Shown: piece after piece, positions 25,455-33,277 of the stretch
Layout of the letters: every line of letters begins with the position of its first letter
Position numbering within the stretch: the first letter of the stretch is position 1
From: Hymenobacter tibetensis
GTDB lineage: Bacteria; Bacteroidota; Bacteroidia; Cytophagales; Hymenobacteraceae
Direction: 5' to 3'
Assembly (NCBI RefSeq): GCF_022827545.1
Contig: NZ_CP094669.1
Location: forward strand, 5,573,001 to 5,637,000
DNA length: 64,000 nucleotides
Translations under genes and position numbers: made by a program
The notes under the pieces: generated by a model
Told to the model about the DNA's origin: nothing
What the model saw: the letters and a program-made list of their open reading frames with translations, nothing else
The model's database searches: none

Positions 25455-26543
25455 CTAGAGGTTGACGAAATGATCAAGGCGCTTGAAGAACCCAACCGGC
25501 GACAGATACTCTTCCCACACCTTGCGGGCGTTCTTCTGCATCTCAATGAAGTCCTCGTTGGAGATGTTTCGGTGAAACTCCGCTACCACGTCCCCTATCC
25601 GGTCGATATCCTTCTCTTCAACCCACACGCAATACTTCTTCCAGTCGATTATATCGTCGAAAGGCAGGGTGCTGTCGGTGTTTACAAAAACCGGAATTCG
25701 GCCGCAGCACAAGGTCTCGAAGAACCGAATGGAATTGTTGCCAAGCCCACGGACACACAGAGTGTAGTCGCTCTCCAAGATGTTCTCAACAAAGTTCTTC
25801 CGGAAATCAACGTTGTCTTCGGCAGTGTCGCCGGTGTTCAGGCCTTGCGGCCCGAACGCGAAGTTGCTTTTCAGGATAAAGTTCTGAACGATCTTGCTGG
25901 ACTTTTGGAGCCCAATAATGGCTCTGGCACGGTAGGAGTGCGCTATCCGGTGCGGATAGTTCTGCAGTATGCCAGCGTAGTTGGCAACCAGCTTCACAAT
26001 GCTTATCACCTTCTCTTTGCCCATACTGATATTCAGCGGGGGCGCGTAGCCGCAAAATCCGATTACTGGCTTGTCTCCTTTGTTGCGGATGCGTAGTTCG
26101 TTGTTGTTGTATTTAGCCAGAAAGTCCTCGAAAAAGTGCGGCCAGGGGTGCTGGTTTTCGGGCTGTTTCGACTTATCGATGGCACTGTTGAAGATGATAG
26201 AGTTTTTAACGGGGATGTTAACGTCCGTTTTATCGTGGCCCGCGAAGATGAGTATCCGCTTGTTGTGGCTTTCTACTTTCTCTATGAAGGGCGCGACCTG
26301 TTTTTCAAACCCTTTCTGATCTTGCAATACGTCATAAAAGATGGGCAGCAAGCAGGCATCACATTCTTCGATGCTCGTGAGTTCCAGAAAATCCTTGCCT
26401 GTCCGCGCGTATTCATCAAATCGGCCGTGTCTAACTGATCCTGATTCGTCCTCCTTATTGGAGTACCCCGTGAAGGGCACCATTATCTCAACCGGATAGC
26501 CTTTGTCGAGAAGGCTTAGATCTGTATGGAGCTTAAGTTTCAT
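25455..26543 (-). CDS. Exostosin-family (GT47-like) glycosyltransferase
   Basis: A 362-aa protein from the ATG at 26543 (MKLKLHTDLSLLDKGYPVEIMVPF). The C-terminal half has the exostosin signature: ESDYTLCVRGLGNNSIRFFETLCCGRIPVFVNTDSTLPFDDIIDWKKYCVWVEEKD, with the Glu that contacts the nucleotide sugar. It has no membrane segment and would work in the cytoplasm or at the membrane on a polysaccharide. The longer frame to 26810 crosses a good TATATTTG promoter box (26711-26718), so the short form is preferred. Base composition is lower in GC than its neighbours, which fits acquired surface-glycan genes, but no other glycan gene is adjacent. Confidence 0.8.
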   Translation of the reverse strand: MKLKLHTDLSLLDKGYPVEIMVPFTGYSNKEDESGSVRHGRFDEYARTGKDFLELTSIEECDACLLPIFYDVLQDQKGFEKQVAPFIEKVESHNKRILIFAGHDKTDVNIPVKNSIIFNSAIDKSKQPENQHPWPHFFEDFLAKYNNNELRIRNKGDKPVIGFCGYAPPLNISMGKEKVISIVKLVANYAGILQNYPHRIAHSYRARAIIGLQKSSKIVQNFILKSNFAFGPQGLNTGDTAEDNVDFRKNFVENILESDYTLCVRGLGNNSIRFFETLCCGRIPVFVNTDSTLPFDDIIDWKKYCVWVEEKDIDRIGDVVAEFHRNISNEDFIEMQKNARKVWEEYLSPVGFFKRLDHFVNL

Positions 26544-27081
26544 GCGTATAAGACTGAATTTTAAGGCTTTAGCCTTGTTCGGGTCTTGAGTGTACTGAGC
26601 GTAGGGCAGGAATTGGGAGGCGGGGAGCAGGCAAAAACCACTTGCACTTCGCTTACCGAAACCAACCGGAGCCGGTAGGTTTTTGGTAGGACGCAAGGAG
26701 GATAATGAGACAAATATACGGGCGCTTTTGTATTTACACTTAGAATCAGATAATAACGTATAATTTATGTACAAAGATGAAGACGAATACGGTTCCTTGA
26801 AAAATAGCATTCCCCTATTCTACCACCTGCCTCCTGACCACATACCCCAACTTTTGTTTCACCAACACGTGCTTACGAACCCATTTCCTCGAGGGGTATT
26901 CGTGGGCGCTGCCACCTGAAAATAGCAGCGCTTGCAAGGCCCGCAAGCTAAACATGTGCCGGCATTAATTCGTACGATTAGGCAGGTAACTTCTGCGCTT
27001 GGCGTGCTCACTAGAGCGGTTAGATACTTGCCCATTTCCCTGCCTGATAGCCGAGCTTTTCCTCTCTAGCCTGCCCACCCT
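26544..27081. other. 538-bp intergenic region
   Basis: This lies between the divergent glycosyltransferase and a small secreted protein. It holds a TATATTTG box for the minus strand (26711-26718) in a locally AT-rich stretch from 26700 to 26790. I see no further gene, repeat or RNA. Confidence 0.45.
26711..26718 (-). promoter_or_regulatory. TATATTTG -7 box for glycosyltransferase gene
   Basis: On the minus strand this is an exact TAnnTTTG match, 168 nt before the ATG at 26543. It implies a 5' UTR of about 160 nt. No clear -33 TTTG is seen. Confidence 0.4.
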
Positions 27082-27402
27082 ATGTTCCGCTGCTCCTTCC
27101 TACTACTGCTAAGCTTCATGACGGGCACTGCGGGTGCTCAAAACCGTGCGCCCGTCGAGGCCACTCGCCGCAACCCCACAGAGCGGGTCAGCCCGCTGCC
27201 CGGCGTCACGCTGCCGGCGGGTGTAGGCCAAGACAAAGCGGAGCCAGTGCCGGCTCCCACGCAAGTTCGGCCCAACGGCACGCTGCCGTTGCCAGCATTC
27301 CCGCGGGGCAACGTAACCGTGGGGCCTGTAGACTCCGGCCAGGTGCAGCCAGCAACTCGCCGCGCTGCGCCGTCTGCTCCGCCACGAAGAAAACTTCCTT
27401 AA
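27082..27402 (+). CDS. Small secreted Pro/Arg-rich protein
   Basis: A 106-aa protein. Residues 1 to about 20 (MFRCSFLLLLSFMTGTAGAQ) form a signal peptide with a good Ala-Gln cleavage site. The mature part is low complexity and rich in Pro, Arg, Val and Gly (SPLPGVTLPAGVG, PAPTQVRPNG, and ending in PPRRKLP). It has no cysteine, membrane helix or known domain. It is likely disordered. Its role is unknown. Confidence 0.55.
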   Translation: MFRCSFLLLLSFMTGTAGAQNRAPVEATRRNPTERVSPLPGVTLPAGVGQDKAEPVPAPTQVRPNGTLPLPAFPRGNVTVGPVDSGQVQPATRRAAPSAPPRRKLP

Positions 27403-27574
27403 GCTTTTACGGTTTCTGCCTGACCAGTTTCGGCCGTCGTTAGCCCAACTCTTGCTGCGCCCCTCAGGCCCAGTGGTTTTGGGCTGCTTCTGTATTCGCT
27501 GCCCGGGTGTAGCGCCTTGTTTGGGTAGTAAAACGAATACAGTTGTAGCAAAGCCTTGCTGCTCCGCTTTCCAG

Positions 27575-27582
27575 TATCTTGC
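27575..27582 (+). promoter_or_regulatory. Probable promoter of SnoaL-like gene 1
   Basis: The stretch CTTTCCAGTATCTTGCA includes the -7 box TATCTTGC (27575-27582), with the ATG at 27609. A TTG lies 16 nt upstream of the box. Nearly the same stretch, with one extra C, precedes the tandem copy at 28218, so the promoter was duplicated with the gene. Confidence 0.5.
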
Positions 27583-27608
27583 ATGGCCTCCCACTCACTT
27601 CTGTTTCA

Positions 27609-28010
27609 ATGAACGCGCAGTTTGACGTTATCAACCAGTATTTCCATCTAGTTGAATCTTTGAATATCGATCCAGCTGCCTTTGCTGCCGTATTGCACCC
27701 AGAGGTAGAGCAAATCGAATTTCCGAATGCTATCTACCGAAGCACGCAGTACCGCTCTTTTGACGACGTGATGAGCCAGGTGCGCATGGGCCGCGAACTG
27801 CTGCGCAATACCTCGTTCGAGGTGCACCATACCCACACCAACGCCGACGGCAGCATACTGGTAGAAGGCCTTTGGCAGGCCATAGCAGTGAACGACGTGG
27901 CCGGCCTGACACGGGGACAGCAAATGATTGCGCACGTGTGCATGATCTTCGAGTTCAAAGAAGACCGTATTTATCGGCAGCGGCGCTACACCTGCTACCA
28001 GATGGAGTAG
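27609..28010 (+). CDS. SnoaL-like protein (NTF2 fold), tandem copy 1
   Basis: A 133-aa cytoplasmic protein from the ATG at 27609 (MNAQFDVINQYFHLVE). The pattern N-terminal helix with DVINQYF, then AAVLHPEVEQIEFPN, MSQVRMGRELLRNTSFEVHHTHTNADGSILVEGLW and FEFKEDRIYRQRRYTCY matches SnoaL-like/NTF2-fold proteins (ketosteroid-isomerase superfamily). No catalytic acid pair is obvious, so binding of a small hydrophobic ligand is as likely as catalysis. It is followed by a terminator (28048-28085) and a paralog of identical length at 28218. Confidence 0.78.
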   Translation: MNAQFDVINQYFHLVESLNIDPAAFAAVLHPEVEQIEFPNAIYRSTQYRSFDDVMSQVRMGRELLRNTSFEVHHTHTNADGSILVEGLWQAIAVNDVAGLTRGQQMIAHVCMIFEFKEDRIYRQRRYTCYQME

Positions 28011-28047
28011 CCGACTACACACTACACGTACTTATTGAAAAGCCACG

Positions 28048-28085
28048 AGCAGCCCCGACACCCACTTACGGCTGTCGGGGCTGCT
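28048..28085 (+). terminator. Terminator between the SnoaL-like copies
   Basis: AGCAGCCCCGACA and TGTCGGGGCTGCT form a perfect 13-bp stem with a 12-nt loop, 37 nt after the stop codon. It separates the two tandem copies, which each have their own promoter. Confidence 0.75.
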
Positions 28086-28181
28086 TGTCGCCTGCATGGT
28101 GTGTTACCACTAGCGTATGGGCGGGCAGCCTGTTGCTTTTTTGTTTCGGCAACTAGTGGCTTGGCAGTGGCCCTTTCCCAG

Positions 28182-28189
28182 TATCTTGC
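28182..28189 (+). promoter_or_regulatory. Probable promoter of SnoaL-like gene 2
   Basis: CTTTCCCAGTATCTTGCA contains the box TATCTTGC at 28182-28189, 28 nt before the ATG. A TTG lies 18 nt upstream of the box. It is the near-identical partner of the stretch before copy 1. Confidence 0.5.
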
Positions 28190-28217
28190 ACGCATTCTAG
28201 ACTCTGTTATCTCTCGT

Positions 28218-28619
28218 ATGAAAGAGCCGCTCGACGTTATCAATTTCTACTTTAGCCTCGTTCAATCGTTCAGCACCGACCCGGCGGCATATGCCACCGT
28301 ATTGCACCCGGAAGTAGAGCAAATCGAGTATCCTAGCCTGCTCCACCGAACCATTCAGCGGCGTTCCTTCACCGATATTATCGACAACATCCGGATAGGC
28401 CGGGAACTACTCCGCGACCCTTCCTTCGACGTACAGAAAACGCACATTGGGGCCGATGGCATCATAATGATAGAAGGGCTTTGGCAGGCAACCACCGTTA
28501 GTGATGCCGCCGCGCTGCTCCGGGGGCAACGCCTTGCCTCGCAACTCTGCCTGATCTTTGAATTCAAAGACGGGAAGATTTATCGGCAGCGCCGTTATCC
28601 TTGCTTCAACCAGTTTTAG
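28218..28619 (+). CDS. SnoaL-like protein (NTF2 fold), tandem copy 2
   Basis: A 133-aa paralog of the gene at 27609. The start ATG at 28218 (MKEPLDVINFYFSLVQ) aligns with the start of copy 1, and the two proteins align without gaps: VLHPEVEQIEYPS, IGRELLRDPSFDVQKTHIGADGIIMIEGLW, and LCLIFEFKDGKIYRQRRYPCF. The larger frame from 28035 is not needed because it runs through the hairpin and promoter. A long stem-loop terminator (28642-28704) ends the unit. Both copies keep the same EFKxxxIYRQRRY end, so a shared ligand or partner is likely. Confidence 0.78.
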   Translation: MKEPLDVINFYFSLVQSFSTDPAAYATVLHPEVEQIEYPSLLHRTIQRRSFTDIIDNIRIGRELLRDPSFDVQKTHIGADGIIMIEGLWQATTVSDAAALLRGQRLASQLCLIFEFKDGKIYRQRRYPCFNQF

Positions 28620-28641
28620 CAGGCGTAGGCTTGCTCTGGCT

Positions 28642-28704
28642 AGCAACTACAGCTAGTGCCTGCCTTTCCAGCCCGTGGCAAGGCAGGCGCTAGCTGTAGT
28701 TGCT
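28642..28704. terminator. Terminator between SnoaL copy 2 and the DUF5694 gene
   Basis: Two 25-nt arms (28642-28666 and 28680-28704) pair with a single G-T wobble. The plus side continues CTTTTATT. It lies between convergent genes and can serve both. Confidence 0.8.
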
Positions 28705-28731
28705 TTTATTCTGCTGCCGCTGCCTAGTGTA

Positions 28732-29619
28732 CTATGGCTTCAGGTATTTCGAGGCTTCCACCACCTGATAAGCCGGGTCGGTGCGGAAGATGCCTTGCAG
28801 GGAGCCGATGTGGCGCGCCCCAATGATGGTTAGGATACGGGCGCTGCGCGTAGCCAGTTGCGTGGTAACTATGTTGGAGTAAATCTTCAAGTCGCGGTTG
28901 TAGATGACCGAGATGAACTCTGCCCCCACGTAGTGCGGACTCACAAACGATGAATCCACCATGGGGTCGGGTTTCAGGGTGCCATCGGTTACGCGGGCGG
29001 GGGTGCGGTACACTAGCGTATGTAGCTGGTGCAGCAACACGGGGCTGTTGGTAAAGCATAGCAGGCCACCCATGGTCAGGCTACCGGCTTCCCACTTCTG
29101 CAACACGGGCGCACCGTACGCCCGGTGTTCGGTGGTAGCATCCTGGTAGAGGTTAATGTTGGTGCCTTCGTGCAGGATGCTTTGGGAAGTCCCACCGGGG
29201 GCATTCACGCAGTGGATGCGTTCTACACCCATCCGCTTGCCCACTACAAAGCCAAGCTGATACGTTTCGGAGCGGCCGTTGGGCAGGGTGCGTAAGTCGA
29301 GTTTGCCTTCCCGGTACAGGGCATACAGGCTGTCGATGCGGGCCTGCCGCTCGGGCAGCTCTTCCACCAGTATGGCATCGGGCCGAAACCGTTGCAGCTG
29401 GTCGCAGACGGCCGCCAACTCTGCTTGGCGCTTGGGCGTGAGTACGTCGGTATTGGGGTTGGCGGGCTTGTAGACCTGAACCAGGTGAGGCCCGCCAACC
29501 ATCATGATGGCAACAGGAGCCGCGCTGGCCGCCGTGCCTGCTACCGGCTGGTTTTTGGTGGTAGTGCAGCCGGTCAGACTAGTTAGCGCAACAAGACAAG
29601 GCAACAGGAATCGACGCAT
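28732..29619 (-). CDS. DUF5694 lipoprotein (TraB/GumN-related)
   Basis: A 295-aa protein with a lipoprotein signal (MRRFLLPCLVALTSLTGC, lipobox LTGC). After a short linker, VAIMMVGGPHLVQVYKP replaces the GTxH opening of TraB/TIKI-type proteins, followed by RFRPDAILVEELPERQARIDSLYALYREGKL and YQLGFVVGKRMGVERIHCVN. The C-terminal ARILTIIGARHIGSLQ carries the second His block typical of the superfamily. Relatives are proposed metal-dependent peptidases, but DUF5694 itself has no known function. It should be anchored in a membrane facing the periplasm or outside. It is a monocistronic unit. Confidence 0.85.
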   Translation of the reverse strand: MRRFLLPCLVALTSLTGCTTTKNQPVAGTAASAAPVAIMMVGGPHLVQVYKPANPNTDVLTPKRQAELAAVCDQLQRFRPDAILVEELPERQARIDSLYALYREGKLDLRTLPNGRSETYQLGFVVGKRMGVERIHCVNAPGGTSQSILHEGTNINLYQDATTEHRAYGAPVLQKWEAGSLTMGGLLCFTNSPVLLHQLHTLVYRTPARVTDGTLKPDPMVDSSFVSPHYVGAEFISVIYNRDLKIYSNIVTTQLATRSARILTIIGARHIGSLQGIFRTDPAYQVVEASKYLKP

Positions 29620-29877
29620 AGGGAGCGGGAAAAGCGGCGCAGGAAGTGCGCCTCGTTTAGTACCTACTCATGACGCCGCCAAGCGCCCCAGCCGTTGCCT
29701 TCGCCAGATTGAAAAGTAGCAACTCCTTGGGTTTGCTGTGCACCAAGCCAGCCTACAAGGCAGCTTGTGCGCTACCTACGCTAGCCGTTTTCGGTATCCT
29801 ATGTCGCCCCACAGATGCTCGATTGGGGGCAAGGCCTGCCCAGGCGTTTGCTTGCCCTTCGTGCGGGTAGGTGGCGC

Positions 29878-31341
29878 TTAATCCCCGTTGGACTTCTTGG
29901 CCACGAACTGAAACGCCGGGGATGGCACGTGCTCCTTGGTGAAGATTTGCTCGAAGCGCGCCACCACGTCCGGATGCTGCTTCGCTACGTCGTGCCGCTC
30001 CGAGGGGTCGGCTGTCAAATCGTACAGCTCCATAGGGCCGTTAGGTGCTGTAGCCATGTTCAGGCGCACCGCTTTCCATTGTTGCATGCGGGCCGCCACC
30101 TTGCCGCCCTGCTCGTAAAATTCCCAGTACAGATACGGGTGTTGTTGCTGGGTGCCCTTGCCCGTTAGCGTGGGCACCACGGATACGCCGTCGATGCGGG
30201 TCGGATTTTTCACGCCGGCCAGTTCCGTGAAGGTGGGCAGCATATCCCAGAAGGCTATCATCTGACTGGACACCACCCCTGGTTTCACGTGGCCGGGCCA
30301 GCGGACAACAAACGGCATCCGAATACCGCCTTCGTATAAGTCGCGTTTCAGGCCGCGGAAGCCCCCGCTGCTGTTGAAATAGGCAGAGTTCTTCCCGCCC
30401 TCGTCCGACGGCCCGTTGTCGGAGGTGAACACCACGATGGTGTTGTCGTCGAGGTGCAGCTGCTTGAGTTTGGCCATGATTTGCCCCACCTGGTCGTCGA
30501 GCACCAGTACCATGGCCGCGAAGGCCGCTTGTGGGTAGGGCTGCGAGAGGTACGGCCCCGATTTGGCGAAGCCAGGAGCTGCGGTATCAGGCCCGATGTA
30601 CGGCTTTTCGGGCCCGAACTTGCCGATGGTGCGTTTCATGTGCGCCGGGGGTGCTACCATTTCCGCGTGCGGAATAACCGTCGTGACGAACAAGGCAAAG
30701 GGCTGGTCTTTGTGCTGGTCGATGAAAGCCAGCGTTTTCTGGTGAATCAAATCCGGGGCATAGGTAACCGAGCGGCCACCCCGGTTTTCCGGCAGCATAA
30801 TTTTCTCTCGGTTGTGCCACAAGTGGTAGGGGTAGTAGTTGTGGGCCAGGGTTTGGCTGTTGTAGCCGAAGAACTCGTCTAAGCCCTTGTTCACTGGGTC
30901 GCCGCTCGTGCCGGGGCCACCCAGCCCCCACTTGCCGAAGCACCCGGTGGCATAACCGGCCTGTTTCAGCAGCTGCGGAATAAGTACGCTGGAATCGGGC
31001 AGCGGATATTGTCCTTCCGGCGGTACCGCTATGTTGCCCCGAACGGGCGTACGCCCGGTGTGCTGCCCAGTAAACAGCGACGACCGGGACGGCGAGCAAA
31101 CTGCCGTGCCAGCATAAGCCTGCGTGAACTTCATGCCCTCCGTGGCCAGCCGGTCGATGTGCGGAGTGCGGAACCGCTGCTGGCCGTAGCAGCTGACGTC
31201 ACCGTATCCCAAGTCATCGGCCAGAATAAAAACAATGTTCGGGGGGCGTTTAACTTGGCGCTGTGTTTGGGTGAAAGCCACGCCGCAACATGTGCTTACC
31301 AGCAACAGGATCAAGGTGGTATACTTTCTGTTCATGCGCAT
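29878..31341 (-). CDS. Secreted sulfatase (formylglycine type)
   Basis: A 487-aa S1-family sulfatase with a signal peptide (about residues 1-25). Metal ligands lie in FILADDLGYGDVS (42-43), and the active-site signature is CSPSRSSLFTG with Cys82 converted to formylglycine. The metal site is completed by FTSDNGPS. The C-terminal WEFYEQGGKVAARMQQWKAVRL is the usual small domain. It would remove sulfate from glycans or other esters in the periplasm. Either ATG 31341 or 31335 could start it. The preceding gene, 108 nt upstream on the same strand, encodes a formylglycine-generating enzyme, its probable maturase. Confidence 0.94.
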   Translation of the reverse strand: MRMNRKYTTLILLLVSTCCGVAFTQTQRQVKRPPNIVFILADDLGYGDVSCYGQQRFRTPHIDRLATEGMKFTQAYAGTAVCSPSRSSLFTGQHTGRTPVRGNIAVPPEGQYPLPDSSVLIPQLLKQAGYATGCFGKWGLGGPGTSGDPVNKGLDEFFGYNSQTLAHNYYPYHLWHNREKIMLPENRGGRSVTYAPDLIHQKTLAFIDQHKDQPFALFVTTVIPHAEMVAPPAHMKRTIGKFGPEKPYIGPDTAAPGFAKSGPYLSQPYPQAAFAAMVLVLDDQVGQIMAKLKQLHLDDNTIVVFTSDNGPSDEGGKNSAYFNSSGGFRGLKRDLYEGGIRMPFVVRWPGHVKPGVVSSQMIAFWDMLPTFTELAGVKNPTRIDGVSVVPTLTGKGTQQQHPYLYWEFYEQGGKVAARMQQWKAVRLNMATAPNGPMELYDLTADPSERHDVAKQHPDVVARFEQIFTKEHVPSPAFQFVAKKSNGD

Positions 31342-31449
31342 ATCAAGAAGGAAACAGGCGGTTCCGATGGTCGTTGTCGGTCCTGAAGATCAATTAATTT
31401 CATGAAATTTACCCGTACGCCAGAGGAAGCTTAGTGTACTGCTGAGCTG

Positions 31450-32478
31450 CTACTCCACGTCCTTTGCGCACCGGAACCCCAGGTTGTTCGAGGCACTGCG
31501 GACTTCGCCTTTGCCGCGGCTGCCGGCTTTGTACCGGATGCAATACTGGTCGCTGCACAGGAAGGAGCCGCCGCGTTGCACACGTTTCACTAGGCCCGGC
31601 TCCTCGGGGTCGTAGCTGTCGGGGGGGCCTGGCGGATTTGCGGCCGGGCTGGTCTGGTAGTAATCGGGGCGGTAATAGTCGTTGCACCACTCCCACACGT
31701 TGCCTTCCATGTCGTAGACACCTAGGCTATTGGGTGGAAACGATTTCACGGGCGCCACGCCCACAAAGCCATCGGCGCGGGTGTTGCCGGCAGGGAAGTC
31801 GCCTTGGAAGATGTTGGCTTTCCAGTGGCCGCCGGGAGCTAGGTCTTCGCCCCAGTAATATGCTGCCGTTGTGCTTTTTCCGGCGCGGGCGGCGCACTCC
31901 CATTCGGCCTCGGTGGGCAGGCGTTTGCCAGCCCAGCGGGCGTACGCCAGGGCATCATCATAACACACCTGCACCACGGGGTCGTTGTCGTGCCCGACGA
32001 TGCTGCTGCCGGGGCCCAGCGGATGCCGCCAGTTGGCCCCGGCCACGTAGCGCCACCATTGCCCCGGGTCTGCGAGTGAAGCAGGTTGCTCAGGTTTCGA
32101 GAAAACAGCGGAGCCTGCTACCAGCTGCGCCGCCGGCACCCCCGGAAACTCTTCGGCGCTGGGTTTCTGCTCGGCCACCGTTACGTAGTGCGTAGAAGCT
32201 ACGAAGGCGGCAAATTCGGCATTGGTTACTTCGTGCTCGTCCAGCAAAAAGGACTTTACACGTACCTCATGCACAGGCGACGCATCCGGAAAGGCTGGGT
32301 CGTTGGAGCCCATCGAGAACCGGCCGCCGGGCACCACTACCATGGACGTGGCCGCCGCTGGCAGTTTCGCGGCCGGTGGCTGGCTTGGGGTATCGTCGTC
32401 GGAGGTAGTGCTGGTGCAACTGCTGCCTAGTACTAGCAAGCCCGCACCCATCAACAGCCAGTAGGTAAGAGAAGCCAT
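31450..32478 (-). CDS. Formylglycine-generating enzyme (FGE/SUMF1 family), exported
   Basis: A 342-aa protein from the ATG at 32478 (MASLTYWLLMGAGLLVLGSSC), with a hydrophobic signal and a Cys at 21 that makes a probable lipoprotein. The FGE-sulfatase domain begins MVVVPGGRFSMGSND (46) and continues through FLLDEHEVTNAEFAAF, RLPTEAEWECAARAG, and GNVWEWCNDYY. The end RGGSFLCSDQYCIRY has both active-site cysteines of true FGE (Cys308 and Cys313). Most bacterial FGE-domain proteins lack this pair. It should oxidise the Cys of CSPSR in the downstream sulfatase to formylglycine, using O2 and copper. The longer frame to 32574 has no better signal. Confidence 0.9.
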   Translation of the reverse strand: MASLTYWLLMGAGLLVLGSSCTSTTSDDDTPSQPPAAKLPAAATSMVVVPGGRFSMGSNDPAFPDASPVHEVRVKSFLLDEHEVTNAEFAAFVASTHYVTVAEQKPSAEEFPGVPAAQLVAGSAVFSKPEQPASLADPGQWWRYVAGANWRHPLGPGSSIVGHDNDPVVQVCYDDALAYARWAGKRLPTEAEWECAARAGKSTTAAYYWGEDLAPGGHWKANIFQGDFPAGNTRADGFVGVAPVKSFPPNSLGVYDMEGNVWEWCNDYYRPDYYQTSPAANPPGPPDSYDPEEPGLVKRVQRGGSFLCSDQYCIRYKAGSRGKGEVRSASNNLGFRCAKDVE

Positions 32479-32590
32479 GTGCGCTCGGGGGTGAACGGTG
32501 AGTAGCTGCCGGTGCGGGTAGTAGCAAGGTAGTCGCAGTCGGCGGGTGGTAAAGAACGGCAAAGAAGGACGCAAAAGCTTCCCGATGCCG

Positions 32591-33046
32591 TTAGTTGCGT
32601 GGCGGTTGTTTCAGAGGCCGCGCCGCCGCAGATGCTACCAACCGCAGCCGCAGGTACTGTTGCAGCCAGATGGGGTACAGGTTGTAGCCGATGTTGAGCA
32701 CTGCCAGCACCGCTGCCCACCCCCACTGGCTTTGGACGGCCGCATACCCGCTGGTAAACAGAAAAAACAACAGTGCCGCCACATGAAACCGCTCCATGTG
32801 GTAGCTGTTGCCCACCACCGCGGCCACCGAACGGCGACTGTGCACCCGACGGTAGTGCGGGTAGTGGCGCCGAATCAGCGCATTCACCAGCGCCCCATCC
32901 TGCGCTACTCGGTTAACAACCGGCACCCCCAGTTGCCGATATACTACTGAACTTTCACTCAGCTGCCAATACCGAAACCACGCCCGAGGCACTGCATACG
33001 CCAGCAAACTCAGACCCAATAGCCCCACCAGCCACGGCCGCGCCAT
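32591..33046 (-). CDS. Small membrane protein, function unknown
   Basis: A 151-aa protein from the ATG at 33046. A membrane segment at the N-terminus (VGLLGLSLLAYAVPRAWF, about 7-24) is followed by a soluble block (YRQLGVPVVNRVAQDGALVNALIRRHYPHYRRVH) and two C-terminal helices (VAALLFFLFTSGYAAV and WGWAAVLAVLNIGYNLYPIWL). The layout recalls the carotenoid-glycoside acyltransferases of CrtO type, but I see no decisive motif. It lies 112 nt upstream of the FGE gene on the same strand and 9 nt downstream of a 36-aa membrane ORF, so they may form one transcript. Confidence 0.6.
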   Translation of the reverse strand: MARPWLVGLLGLSLLAYAVPRAWFRYWQLSESSVVYRQLGVPVVNRVAQDGALVNALIRRHYPHYRRVHSRRSVAAVVGNSYHMERFHVAALLFFLFTSGYAAVQSQWGWAAVLAVLNIGYNLYPIWLQQYLRLRLVASAAARPLKQPPRN

Positions 33047-33055
33047 ATACTGGTA

Positions 33056-33166
33056 TCAAAACACCGTCAGCGGCACCAGTGCCAATACCGACCACACCAC
33101 CGACGGCACGGCATTGTAGAACGCTAGCAAGCTAGCCGCCGGGGCATCGTTTCGGGTAGGTGCCAT
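33056..33166 (-). CDS. 36-aa putative membrane peptide, coupled to next gene
   Basis: A short frame from the ATG at 33166 to a TGA at 33058-33056. It reads MAPTRNDAPAASLLAF, then YNAVPSVVWSVLALVPLTVF, giving one clear hydrophobic segment at about 21-36. The stop codon lies 9 nt before the start of the 151-aa membrane protein, which suggests coupling. It could also be a remnant of a longer N-terminus separated by a mutation, because both frames encode membrane segments, but they are in different reading frames. There is no homology I can name. Confidence 0.4.
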   Translation of the reverse strand: MAPTRNDAPAASLLAFYNAVPSVVWSVLALVPLTVF

Positions 33167-33277
33167 AGCAGCAAAATACGCAGTCAAGCACGCTTCTAAA
33201 GAGAATGTTCAGCAATTACTACATAGCGGAAGTTGCCAACGTAACTGCTTCCGTACTACTCTCACTAGGGGACAACG

